A DNA stretch of 64,000 nt from Chamaecyparis obtusa (lineage: Eukaryota; Streptophyta; Pinopsida; Cupressales; Cupressaceae). The notes under the pieces are model-generated. The model saw only the letters and a list, made by a program, of their open reading frames with translations. It did no database searches and was not told where the DNA came from. The DNA is taken from NCBI GenBank assembly GCA_027943335.1, contig BSBK01000966.1:496001-560000 (forward strand). The letters run 5' to 3'. A program made the position numbers and the translations under genes. Below, in pieces: positions 45,848 to 55,794 of the stretch (position 1 is its first letter; every line of letters begins with the position of its first letter).

Positions 45848-47341
45848 TTAAACAAGGTGAGATTGGGTTTTTGGGGGTTGAACCCATCTGCCCTCGGTGT
45901 TTCTGACCATACCCTTATTGTGGTCTTGTCTCCAGAACGGCGGAATATGGAAATGGTCTTGCAAGAAATCAGCTGCCTTGTTGACAAGAGCAGGATCCCT
46001 TCCACTGGCCAGATAAAACCGCTCTTGTTGGCCGTGATATCCATCCAAGAGATGGAGATGCGCCTCCAAATTGTGAATGCAGGACGGATCGGCTGTGGGT
46101 CGGAGGAAGGGGGATTTGGTATGGTCCAGCTGCAGCTCCACTCCCACATGGGAATAACTCCACGGAAGCTTGTCGATCCACTCTCTCAGCAATTGAAAAT
46201 GCTCGTTGAATAGGACTCCAGGAACCTTTGGAACCCCGTCGTGGGCGTTAACCACTCGCAGGATTTTGACCCCAAGCTGCTCCAGGCGCTCCTTGAAGGC
46301 CGAGTTCCCCACCCGTGGCCCTGCGAAGGAGAAGACTGTGATGGGAATCTTCTCATTCTCATTCTCATTCGTATTCTCCTGGTTGATTCCCATCTCTGCA
46401 ATGTCATACGCGCTCAACATTGCAAGCGCGCTGCCCAGGCTGTGGCCCGTGATTGTTATGCTCAGCTTTTCTCCCCTGTACATTTCGATCAGTCTTCTAA
46501 CCTCCGCGTGAATTTGCTCCTGCGCGCTAGATTTGGCGAACCGGCAGTTTTTCTCGCTGGCGGTGTACAGGTTCAGAAACCCCGACTCCACTTTGACACG
46601 GGGATCGGGATGGTCAGAATGGAAGCCCGCGGGTTTGAGGAAATCCATGAGATCAGCCAGCCATTCCAGACGAGTGACGGTGCCTCTCCAGGCGATGACG
46701 ATGTCGCGCCGTCCGAGTCTCTTTATTTCCTCCTCGTCCTCCGCCACGGCCACGAACCCCATCCAGTTTGCATGGTTACTCCACAATTTCTCCCCCGCCC
46801 GGGACTTTTTGAAGAAATTGGGGAGATTGATGTTTGAGGTTGCGTAGAGATGCTTTGTGATTTCGTAGCCGGTGTGAGAAAGGCCGAGATCTTGGAGCAT
46901 GTTTCTGCGGTTGTACTTGCAGCTACCGCAGTATTTTGAATATGGGTCGAAGTCAAAGGCGTCGTAGCAGGCCTGGGCGAGGTCTCCGTATTTGATGAGC
47001 TCGCTGCGGAGGAGATGGTCCATTGGCTCCACCAGCCCCTCCCAGTTATTCGAACCCTGCACCTCCCTCCACACGTCGCTCAGCTGCCTTGCGCTCCTTC
47101 TCTTCGTGCTTATGTCCTTCTTGTGGTGGGAGGAGGGGTAATCGATAGGGATCACGCTCTTTTCCTTGCATTCCTTTTCCACTGTAGTCAACACTTGTGT
47201 TGCACTAGAGGCTGATTCTCTCTGTCTCTGTCTCTGTTTTTGTTGGTTGTTGCGCTTGCTTCTCATGCTCAGGCAAGGCACCTCCGGCACAGTCCTGCTG
47301 CTGTGGCTCACAATTCCAAGGTTACTCCTCAAATTCATCAT
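45848..47341 (-). CDS. Phospholipase A1, class I gamma-like, chloroplast-targeted (copy A)
   Basis: Single-exon gene of 497 residues. The frame stays open to 47524, but the twin gene starts at the corresponding Met-Met pair, so the start is placed at 47341. The first ~60 residues are Ser/Arg/Gln-rich and poor in acids, fitting a plastid transit peptide. The lipase class 3 alpha/beta-hydrolase core follows. WEGLVEPMDHLLRSELIKYG starts near residue 100. The nucleophile elbow is GHSLG (Ser301), the likely acid Asp368 (HDGVP), and the likely His is in HNLEAHLHLLDG (His423 or His430). GMVRNTEGRWVQP is near the C-terminus. The family hydrolyses the sn-1 acyl bond of phospho- and galactolipids in plastids, and related DAD1-type enzymes feed jasmonate synthesis. 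A TATAAAT box lies about 140 bases upstream. It looks intact and shows about 20 differences from copy B over the shared core. Confidence 0.93.
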   Translation of the reverse strand: MMNLRSNLGIVSHSSRTVPEVPCLSMRSKRNNQQKQRQRQRESASSATQVLTTVEKECKEKSVIPIDYPSSHHKKDISTKRRSARQLSDVWREVQGSNNWEGLVEPMDHLLRSELIKYGDLAQACYDAFDFDPYSKYCGSCKYNRRNMLQDLGLSHTGYEITKHLYATSNINLPNFFKKSRAGEKLWSNHANWMGFVAVAEDEEEIKRLGRRDIVIAWRGTVTRLEWLADLMDFLKPAGFHSDHPDPRVKVESGFLNLYTASEKNCRFAKSSAQEQIHAEVRRLIEMYRGEKLSITITGHSLGSALAMLSAYDIAEMGINQENTNENENEKIPITVFSFAGPRVGNSAFKERLEQLGVKILRVVNAHDGVPKVPGVLFNEHFQLLREWIDKLPWSYSHVGVELQLDHTKSPFLRPTADPSCIHNLEAHLHLLDGYHGQQERFYLASGRDPALVNKAADFLQDHFHIPPFWRQDHNKGMVRNTEGRWVQPPKTQSHLV

Positions 47342-47482
47342 CTTTTTAGCGGTTTCGCAACAAAAAATGAGCTTCAGTTTGAGAAACGAAGAGCAACAGA
47401 AGCGAATGAGAGAGGAGGCAGCGCAGCGCAATGCACACGCTGGAGTGTGGAAGAGAGAAGATAGCAGAGAGGATGAAGACGC

Positions 47483-47489
47483 ATTTATA
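47483..47489 (-). promoter_or_regulatory. TATA box of phospholipase copy A
   Basis: TATAAAT on the minus strand, 142 bases before the chosen ATG, in a region homologous to the copy B upstream. The matching B sequence reads TACAAAT (51982-51988), so the box is lost or weakened there. Confidence 0.55.
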
Positions 47490-47571
47490 AGTCTCAGTTG
47501 GAAGAAGCAAAATAAAAATTCCAAATCCGCGGAGAACCTTTTTTACCAGACTCCCTTGCAGTCAGTCAATG

Positions 47572-47735
47572 ACCGCGTGAGAACTGAAAAGGAAAACGAA
47601 AGCTTTGAACACTCTACTAACTTCCTCGTCCTTCCGCAAAAGAATATTGATTTTTTAAATTGTTTGGAGCCCGTAATTTGAGAATTTCAAGCACCGCGTG
47701 AGAAGTGAAATAGAAAATGAAAGCTTTGAAAGTGA
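47572..47735. repeat. Two ~42-bp direct repeats 122 bp apart, upstream of phospholipase copy A
   Basis: ACCGCGTGAGAACTGAAAAG and ACCGCGTGAGAAGTGAAATA begin the two copies. Both continue to GAAAGCTTTGAA. They sit in the presumed promoter of copy A. Confidence 0.7.
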
Positions 47736-47868
47736 AATAAAGTCTGATAAAGCTTAAATTCGCTTTTCTGGAGGAATGTTTATTTTTTAAAAATTGTCTG
47801 GCAATTTCGGGGCAATTCCGAACCAGCATTTTCCTTAGATAGTCAACACCATAACTGAACGCATCTCA

Positions 47869-47876
47869 TGACGTCA
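47869..47876. promoter_or_regulatory. TGACGTCA palindrome (bZIP-type site) upstream of phospholipase copy A
   Basis: A perfect 8-base C-box/CRE-type palindrome, recognised in plants by bZIP factors including TGA factors. It lies about 530 bases upstream of the ATG. An 8-mer can occur by chance once in a window this size, so function is only a possibility. Confidence 0.25.
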
Positions 47877-48447
47877 TTGCAATGACAAAGCAAAAATAAA
47901 GCTTGTCGGGTCTTCTTAACCACATGCGAGTGACAAAGGCGAGCACGCAATAGACTTACACCTAGTTCACACCTAACGTTGTGGCGAGTCTACGAAAGAT
48001 GCTATTAATCCTTAAATTTTGAGAACTCCCTTTTCAACAAGTGTTCTTTCTTAAATGGTTTAGGTATTGGAATTATTCAATTGCACCACAATTCTAAGGA
48101 AGACAATCTTATATCATTTTCAGGAAGTTGAATAAGAAAAAATATGTTCACAAGGAAAAGTGTTTTTATAGTCTATGATTTTAAGCAATCTATCTTTTGG
48201 TCTACAATGGCTTATCGCAGTGTGGGACTACCCAAAAACAAGGTTCACGTACCTTACCTCTATTAGATTTGAACTTGTGGCTATGGTTTCAAAAGCACAA
48301 GATCTCCAACACTAGGCCAACTCAAGCTATTAAAAAGTAATGCAATTTGATTCCTCCTTTCATAGATGTTAAAATGGTTGTGAGCATGTTTTCTACATTG
48401 CAAGGGTTGGAGTTCGAGGATGTTTCTCTTAGTCTCTTGTTCCATTA
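47877..48447. other. Spacer between the phospholipase copy A promoter and a decayed LINE
   Basis: No gene recognised. Confidence 0.4.
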
Positions 48448-49070
48448 ATTGCATCTCATGGAATGTAAGGGGTTTAATACATTTAAATCATTGATTTACG
48501 GAGGTAATTTTTTAATAGAGATTATTTTTTTAGATATTATTTATTTTTATTGAAGGTTGTTAGAATTATGTTTTTATTCATATGTTATGTTATATGGCTA
48601 GGTCATATTTGTTTTAGTAGTAATCATGAACAAGGTCAAGGTGCCATGGTAAAATTTGTTGATACCAAGTTGCAAGTCTTTCAGTTACTATGACTATATG
48701 ATCCTACTAGTAGAGTATTATGTGTCATTTTCAATCGTGTGAACTAAGATTTCAAATGTCAATTTCTGGATGCCTTTAATGATAAAGTTGAGATCACTCT
48801 ACTTTGGTGGTGGGTTGTAGATGACTTTTTACTGATGCAATGAGTTCTTAATGGTTACTTCAATATATTTAAGGTAGAAACTCATGAACAAGTTTGTTTC
48901 CTTATATAATGAAGAATAGCTGAAAGTGAGACATGGTTCTATGTGCACAACGAGTTGGACCTTCATGACTCAAATCTTGACTACCAAAGCACGTTTGCAA
49001 TTCAATACACTTGTTCTATTTCATGTAGCAGATTTGAAAGGATCATTAAAAGAATCAATCATGCCTTGAT
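48448..49070 (+). mobile_element. Decayed LINE endonuclease region
   Basis: Plus-strand reading gives ISWNVRGLIHLN (about 48450-48485), the usual start of a plant LINE endonuclease. Later comes WFYVHNELDLHDSNLDYQST (about 48930-48990), typical of the endonuclease end. There are several stops and shifts. It belongs to a different copy or family from the minus-strand LINEs. Confidence 0.6.
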
Positions 49071-51950
49071 GTTGGCCTAACTACAACTCCTTCACTAGTT
49101 GTTATTCTCATTTAGTTGAAACAATGTATAATTTGAAATCTTTGATATTTTCCATTCTACAAAGAAAGGTACCCCTAGTTTATGCTTTCACTCTACATGG
49201 TGCTTGCTACTAGAGGATTTATCAAATTTATTTCACAACAATAGGTTAAAGTTATTCGTCTATGTGAACTATCTCTTAGAAATTGGTCTATGTCAACTTT
49301 TAAGATGAATAATTATTTACAGTGAAAAAGGGGGATGATAAAATTCATCAAGACAAGTTCAAATATATCAATATTTTTGTCACCTTGCTTTAACTCTAGT
49401 ATCCACTAGAATGTGACAATAAATATTATAAACACTCTTTTCCCTATCTTCGAGCATGGTTGCATAGTTTTGGATGGAAATATACAGGTTCTATAGAAAT
49501 CTTAAATTTGTGGTGATCTAACTTTTACATTTTATGCCTACTAGTCTACATTTTTGTAATATTTCACTAATCAATTGAAAATTATTGTCTACTAGATAAC
49601 CAAACCCTTCCCATTGATCAATAGTTTAGTTATGTGTTTGCACTAAGTTTCTAGTTGGGATCCATGTTTTCTATTATTCTTGCAAGGTTCTATTTAAGAC
49701 ACCATAGATCCAAACTTGTATAAATCTTTCAAGACATCCATCCAAGTTTGGTTGGAATAAATATTTTCCTTATGTCGCTTGGGATATTTACTACAGGTCA
49801 AGATGTTTAGGAGGGGTGAGTTTATAAATGTATGCATACAAGTTATTTCTATTCATTCTAAATAGATTGGTAAAGCTTGTGATGGTAACAAAAATTATAA
49901 AATTATAGTTTGAAATTATATTACCTCTAGATTGTATTATGGGATTCTACCTAGATTAGTGGATTTCATTCCTTTTCAGTGCTCTAATTCCCATAAAAAT
50001 CAATTATACTTTTGTTACCAAAAATAAATTGAATGATTGAATGTTTATTAAGTTATATCCACTTTGTAATGGAGATGAATTTCATAATTGCTACAAGCCC
50101 ATCAACCAACATTCTATATGGTTGTCTCCCACAGACTTGTTTTAAGAAAAGTTGCTTGTAATGACTCTTTATATTCATTACTACAATTTCTTTAGAAGTG
50201 GATTTAAACATATTCAATATGTATATTCAAGGTTAATTTAACATGCCTTTCTTAACCTCAAGCTATGGTGAAGTTCATTTTATGCTAGGTTGGCTATTTG
50301 ACCTACTAAGCTATAGTTGATGTCGTCTCTTCTTAGTGTACACATAAAACATTATTCAATCTCATAATGGTAGAAGTATTGCAAATCACATGTTAATATG
50401 GGATCAATACACCCTTTCACAATTACCCTCCTAAGAAAGGCTATAGGTGGATCTAGTTTCATCTCCCCATGATTCAAAATTTGAATGATGGATAATCTCT
50501 ACGATTCCCCAATTTCATATGGGTTTGAAAAATATTTTATACAATCTCGAAGGGTGTTCTAAAGCCTAATTAAATTGTTGTATTCTTGGCACTTGTTACA
50601 CCAAGGGTTGCCAATTGAGACTTATTTGGTTCATCTTGATATTCTTAATCCATAGTATCATTTTGTAGAACAATAGAAACCCTTCTCCACCTTTTCTAGT
50701 ATTTTTCTTGTGCTCAAGCTACATAGCACTTGATATATAACTTTTTTGAGCTTTAGAGACCAAATCCTTCACTTTAGGAAATTTTATTTTGAGTGATGGA
50801 ACCAAATTTCTTATTGATACTTTCAATCATGGAATGATTTTAGATTGGATAACATTATTTGCACGGAAGATATAAATTGTACTATTTTTACTAATTCTAT
50901 TACATGGATATTAATTTTTTCACTCATTCTAAATGTCCGTTACATGGTGATTGGGATACCACCTTCAATAATAGATCCCATTACTAGAATAAGAGACATA
51001 ATTGTTTGGAATTTTGACATTACCATTGAAAAAATTAAAATTGTTGGAGAGCCAACACTTGAACTATCACTTATGAGAAAATATTATGTTTTGACCCCTT
51101 AGCCTCTTTAGCCTTCCAACAATGAAGGTGGACAATTTTCACCTTTAAATCAATCCTCACCATCCTCTCTATAGCAGGTTAGGCCCTTCCTGATTAGGAA
51201 AGATTCCTTTGAACTTGACTTTGCTATCTCTCTACCTAGATTTATTCATAATCAATCATACCATATTCGTAAGAAGAACAATTGCTAATGATGGGTGGTA
51301 ACTTGTGATCCATAACTAGGTAGTGGAAAAATCTAAATAAGCGCAACCTACCCCTATTATTTGAATATTACTATTGTAACTTAATATTATCATTAATTTC
51401 ATATTATTTTGATAATTTGATGATCATTTCTTTTACAAAACTATACTTTTATATAACTTCATATTTTATTTTACTAAATTAATTTTACTTTGAAATATAA
51501 TCTTATATTATTTACTTTTAAGAAAATTTAACTATGTACTTTAATAAATTTATTATTTAATAAGAGTGGTTGGGCAGACAACCGGAAAGAATCTAGACTA
51601 TCTAAATAAATGTGAAATTTTCTTAACAATTTTAGAAGTCAATATATTAATTTTCCAAACAATATTAAAAGTGAATATATTAAAGCTATGAGATTTTCAC
51701 AATCTAAATAAATGATTTAGTTTTTCTGAATTTGATTGTTTAACAAGAGAATCTAGAAAAGTAAAGCAACCAGTATATTGCTACCTAGAAATGACGAGGA
51801 AGTTTCTTGGTTACTCTCTTTCAGTTAATGATGAGCGAATCGATCGGCCTTTTATATTAGTTTACAACAAAGAATAGACTGACCTCTACAGTTAACTCTT
51901 TTATTTTTAATCCAATTCTCACTGGGTCAAGACTCCAAGGAGGGAAAATG
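49071..51950. other. Unassigned spacer, probably old transposon remains
   Basis: Short plus-strand protein-like segments (for example 50845-51102) suggest heavily decayed LINE sequence after the endonuclease remnant, but no reverse-transcriptase motif could be confirmed. 51330-51780 is AT-rich. Confidence 0.35.
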
Positions 51951-52101
51951 TTTTTATTTATTTTAATCCCCAACTCAGCGTTACAAATGCGCATTCATCC
52001 TCTCTGTTTTCAGCACTGGGCTGCCTTCTTCCACTCGCTTCTCCTGCTTTTGCTTTCTCATACTTAATCAAGCGCACTTTTGTTGCGAAACCGCTGAAAA
52101 A

Positions 52102-53592
52102 ATGATGAACATGAGCCGGAGTAACCTTGGAATTGTGAACCGCACTCAGTACAGCACCAGCATCGTGCCGAAGGTGCCTTGCAACCTGAGCACGAGAAGC
52201 AAGCGGAACAACCAACAATTAAACCATAGAGCAACAGCCCCAACTGCAGCACAAGTGTTGACCACAGTGGAAAAGGAATACAAAGAAAACAGCGGTATCC
52301 CTAACGATTACCCCCACTCCCATCCCAAGGATATAAGCACAAAGAGAAGGAGCGCAAGGAAGCTGAGCGACGTGTGGAGGGAGCTGCAGGGTTCGAATAA
52401 CTGGGAGGGGCTGGTGGAGCCAATGGACCATCTCCTCCGCAGCGAGCTCATCAAATACGGAGACCTCGCCCAGGCCTGCTACGACGCCTTTGACTTCGAC
52501 CCATATTCAAAATACTGCGGCAGCTGCAAGTACAACCACAGAAACATGCTCCAAGATCTCGGCCTTTCTCACACCGGCGACGAAATCACAAAGTATCTCT
52601 ACGCAACCTCGAACATCAATCTCCCCAATTTCTTCAGAAAGTCCCGGGCGGGGGAGAAATTGTGGAGCAACCACGCCAACTGGATGGGGTTCGTGGCCGT
52701 GGCGGAGGACGAGCAGGAAGTAAAGAGACTCGGACGGCGTGACATAGGCATCGCCTGGAGAGGCACCGTGACTCGTCTGGAATGGTTGGCGGATCTGATG
52801 GATTTCCTCAAACCCGCGGGTTTCCATTCCGAGCATCCCGATCCCCGCGTCAAGGTGGAATCGGGGTTTCTGAACCTGTACACCGCCTGCGAGAAAAATT
52901 GCCGATTCGCCAAATCCAGCGCGCAGGAGCAAATACATGCGGAGATTAGAAGACTGATCGAAAAGTACAATGGAGAAAAGCTGAGCATAACAATCACGGG
53001 CCACAGCCTGGGCAGCGCGCTCGCAATGCTGAGCGCGTACGATATTGCAGAGATGGGAATCAACCAGGACAACGAGAATGAGAATGAGAAGATCCCCATC
53101 ACAGTCTTCTCCTTCGCAGGCCCGCGGGTGGGGAACTCCGCCTTCAAGGAGCGACTGGAGCAGCTTGGGGTCAAAATCCTGCGAGTGGTTAACGCCCACG
53201 ATGGGGTTCCAAAGGTTCCCGGAATTCTGTTCAACGAGCATTTTCAATTAGTGAGAGAGTGGATTGACAAGCTTCCGTGGAGTTATTCCCATGTGGGAGT
53301 GGAGCTGCAGCTGGACCATACCAAATCCCCCTTCCTCCGACCCACAGCCGATCCGTCCTGCATTCACAATTTGGAGGTGCATCTCCATCTCTTGGATGGA
53401 TATCATGGCCAACAAGAGCGGTTTTACCTGGCCAGTGGAAGGGATCCTGCTCTTGTCAACAAGGCAGCTGATTTCTTGCAAGACCATTTCCATATTCCGC
53501 CGTTCTGGAGACAAGACCACAATAAGGGTATGGTCAGAAACACCGAGGGCAGATGGGTTCAACCCCCAAAAACCCAATCTCACCTTGTTTAA
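52102..53592 (+). CDS. Phospholipase A1, class I gamma-like, chloroplast-targeted (copy B)
   Basis: Single-exon gene of 496 residues, starting at ATG 52102 (stop-rich sequence lies upstream in this frame) and ending at TAA 53590-53592. It has a Ser/Thr/Arg-rich N-terminal plastid-targeting-like region of about 60 residues, then the class 3 lipase core. The nucleophile elbow is GHSLG (Ser302), with Asp367 in HDGVP and His422 or His429 in HNLEVHLHLLDG. It has the same C-terminal GMVRNTEGRWVQP as copy A. All catalytic elements are kept. The Asn-Glu repeat near residue 325 is two residues shorter than in copy A. The upstream region aligns with copy A, but the TATAAAT is TACAAAT, so expression may differ. 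Role as for copy A: sn-1 acyl hydrolysis of plastid lipids. Confidence 0.94.
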   Translation: MMNMSRSNLGIVNRTQYSTSIVPKVPCNLSTRSKRNNQQLNHRATAPTAAQVLTTVEKEYKENSGIPNDYPHSHPKDISTKRRSARKLSDVWRELQGSNNWEGLVEPMDHLLRSELIKYGDLAQACYDAFDFDPYSKYCGSCKYNHRNMLQDLGLSHTGDEITKYLYATSNINLPNFFRKSRAGEKLWSNHANWMGFVAVAEDEQEVKRLGRRDIGIAWRGTVTRLEWLADLMDFLKPAGFHSEHPDPRVKVESGFLNLYTACEKNCRFAKSSAQEQIHAEIRRLIEKYNGEKLSITITGHSLGSALAMLSAYDIAEMGINQDNENENEKIPITVFSFAGPRVGNSAFKERLEQLGVKILRVVNAHDGVPKVPGILFNEHFQLVREWIDKLPWSYSHVGVELQLDHTKSPFLRPTADPSCIHNLEVHLHLLDGYHGQQERFYLASGRDPALVNKAADFLQDHFHIPPFWRQDHNKGMVRNTEGRWVQPPKTQSHLV

Positions 53593-53812
53593 TTGTATGA
53601 TTTAGAGTGATAATTATAATTCTCTGTTTTGGATATTCCCGGAGTTTAAACTGTTTATTAGCATCCGAACTTCTACTCAGACCAAATGCTTTTATTTGCG
53701 CTGTCTCTTAACATTACGAAACGGAAACATGGGATAGGGATATCAAGCTATTCAGTGCACCTATTCCTATCACAAGTCTAATTATGTTGTGGGATACCTT
53801 TTAAGCAAAAGT

Positions 53813-54045
53813 TGAGCATCTCTTGAATCCACGTCAGATCTCTGTCTTAAATAAATAATCACCGTTCATTCTGTCTTCGTCTTTTCCTTTTACAATGTTA
53901 CAATGTTCTAAGGGCAGGGGCGATAAAACTGGATCCTCCGCCTTCCTTTTCGGGCCTCCACATGTCAGATTATTATAATTTCAGCGATAAATCTAGCAAT
54001 TGCATCTTAGTGCACAATGGGTATATCGAAGAGATGTGGAAAGCC
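53813..54045. other. Spacer downstream of phospholipase copy B
   Basis: Nothing recognised beyond the gene's 3' flank. Confidence 0.4.
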
Positions 54046-54256
54046 AATATGAAAATAGAAAGGGAGACAAGGTAGAGAAAGATATGGATATGAAAAAAAT
54101 AGAGAGAGGAGAGAGGGTGAGAATGGGAGAGAAATATTTGGATTGAAAGAGATAGAGAGAGGGAGGAGTGAGAGAGAAAGAGTTAGAGAGATTGAGGGAT
54201 ACAAACGGAGCGGGAGAGAGAGGGAGATGTTTAAATACAAATAGAAAAAGAGAATA
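54046..54256 (+). repeat. Purine-rich (GA) tract
   Basis: About 200 bases dominated by GAGAGA/GGGAGA on the plus strand with only scattered pyrimidines. The open frames on the opposite strand here (Ser/Leu/Pro-rich) are artefacts of this composition. Confidence 0.8.
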
Positions 54257-54343
54257 AGGGAACACTATCCTAATCATGAATCCTTGAGTACACAAGTCAT
54301 CCTTAGATTGTTAGCATCAAACAACTAATTAAAAGCTAGTTTT

Positions 54344-54344
<1 letters not shown>

Positions 54345-54393
<49 letters not shown>
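54345..54393 (+). repeat. (CT)n microsatellite
   Basis: About 24 uninterrupted CT units, of opposite strand bias to the GA tract 90 bases upstream. Confidence 0.95.
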
Positions 54394-54397
<4 letters not shown>

Positions 54398-55490
54398 ATA
54401 TCTCTTTAAATATATAATAATGATATAATGTATACCCAATAAGAATATTATTATATAAACATATATTAACAACTACAAATATAATATGTAACAATATAAT
54501 CTATATAAAATAATAAATAAAATAATGTTAAATATGAAATTATATATAACATTAAATATTTATATGTTAATTTAATTTGGCTTATATAAATATATAATAA
54601 TTTTTATATTTATAATGAATATATCATTGTGGCAAGTATATTCAATCTTTCACTACATCTCTCAAATACAATATTTCAGCCAAATGGCTTAATGGTAGAG
54701 GGCATTTTCATCCTCTGTTGACTATCATATTGGTATCATATTTTGATAATAAATGCTTTAAGTTTTAGGTGTTTGTTCCAAATGGCCAAATAGTAGAAGA
54801 TGTTTTCATCCTGTGTTCACTCCCATATTGGTATAAGATGTTGGCAATAAGCACTTAAGTTTTGGATGTAAACAAACATCAAGAATAATCATGAATTGCA
54901 TGTGCTCACCAAGAGATATACCAAATATAATTATCATAGCATCATGTACTCATGCATTAAATTTTTTTTGCATATTTAAATAAGACACAATAATCAATTT
55001 ACATGTATATGCTAAATAAACAACATTAGCAATAAACTAAAGTTGCATGGTATGCATAAGAATGGGTGAGAATGAAAAACATAAAAGAAATGTAAAGGCA
55101 ATCAAACCAAGTCTCACTCATAACAATTGATATAGCTTGTCTAAACTCCAAATTAAGTCACTGGAAATTTATTAAGGGTCTTCAAGAAATTCAAGTTTGT
55201 AGAGAATTTAGAACAAAACTTAAAATTTAAAAGAAGAATAGAATAGAATAAATTTGAAGTTTTTGAAACGAAGAAGAAAAAACACTAGCAAAGATAGATT
55301 CTTTCTTGGAAGTTGTCTTATATATCGGCTAATTAAAAATCAAGCATCAATTTTCCTATTTGCAGTTGAGGTCAAATGTGTTGCATAAGTAGTATGTTGT
55401 ATACAAGTTATAAGGATGGTTCATACATTGAAAGATATTAAGGTTGAGTATGAACACCTCATAATAATACTCTAGGGTAAGTGCACAAAG
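54394..55490. other. AT-rich spacer with a two-copy ~100-bp direct repeat
   Basis: A diverged direct repeat lies at about 54680-54770 and 54780-54865 (shared: TTTTCATCCT, ATATTGGTAT, TTAAGTTTTGG). The rest is AT-rich without genes. Confidence 0.5.
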
Positions 55491-55710
55491 ATGGGGGACC
55501 AAAAAATTGCCACTTTTCTTTTTGGCCCCCCATCGCGCATAGTGCGCACGCACTAAAGGGCGTGCGCCCTATGGCTTGGGTTGCCCAAGCCTTAGGCTTG
55601 GGCAATCCAAGACAAAGGGCGTATGCCCTATAGGGCGCACACCCTTTGTAAAAAGTCACATATATTTGTTGCACGCGGGTTTGAGCTCATTTTTTTTCTC
55701 AAACCCACGT
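55491..55710. repeat. Hairpin-dense GC island upstream of the nine-exon gene
   Basis: At least five stem-loops lie in 220 bases. ATGGGGGACCAAAAA pairs with TTTTTGGCCCCCCAT (55491-55505/55519-55533). AGGGCG-TG-CGCCCT is at 55557-55570. CTTGGGTTGCCCAAGCC pairs with GGCTTGGGCAATCCAAG (55575-55591/55595-55611). CCCTATAGGG is near 55627-55636. GGGTTTGAG pairs with CTCAAACCC (about 55677-55705). The composition contrasts sharply with the AT-rich flanks. It may be the palindromic sub-terminal region of a DNA transposon or a promoter island. Confidence 0.7.
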
Positions 55711-55794
55711 TTTCAGCTTAGAGAGGATTTGAAAGTGCGCACGCCCTATCATAGTTGCTTGTGAGTTGATATTTTTTGTTCATCCATCGATCAA

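Larger units (their letters stand above)
45633..53812. repeat. Inverted duplication: arms 45633-~47500 and ~51960-53812
   Basis: The two arms carry the two phospholipase genes in head-to-head orientation. They include matching 3' flanks (for example TTGCTTAAAAGGTATCCCAC near 45634 and its inverse near 53800) and matching 5' leaders up to the TATA region. The spacer is about 4.4 kb. Similarity fades upstream of the TATA region on both sides. Confidence 0.85.

Noticed and set aside
47342..47524. Upstream extension of phospholipase copy A to a 558-residue protein
   Set aside because: The extension is Cys/Leu/Phe-rich, overlaps the TATA region, and is absent from copy B, which starts at the matching Met-Met pair.
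52507..53247. Long antisense open frame (246 codons) opposite phospholipase copy B, with similar frames opposite copy A
   Set aside because: It lies wholly inside a clear lipase gene in GC-rich sequence, has no family features, and exists in both copies only because they are duplicates.
53993..54295. Minus-strand Ser/Leu/Phe-rich open frame resembling a secreted protein
   Set aside because: It is the complement of the GA-rich tract; composition alone explains it.
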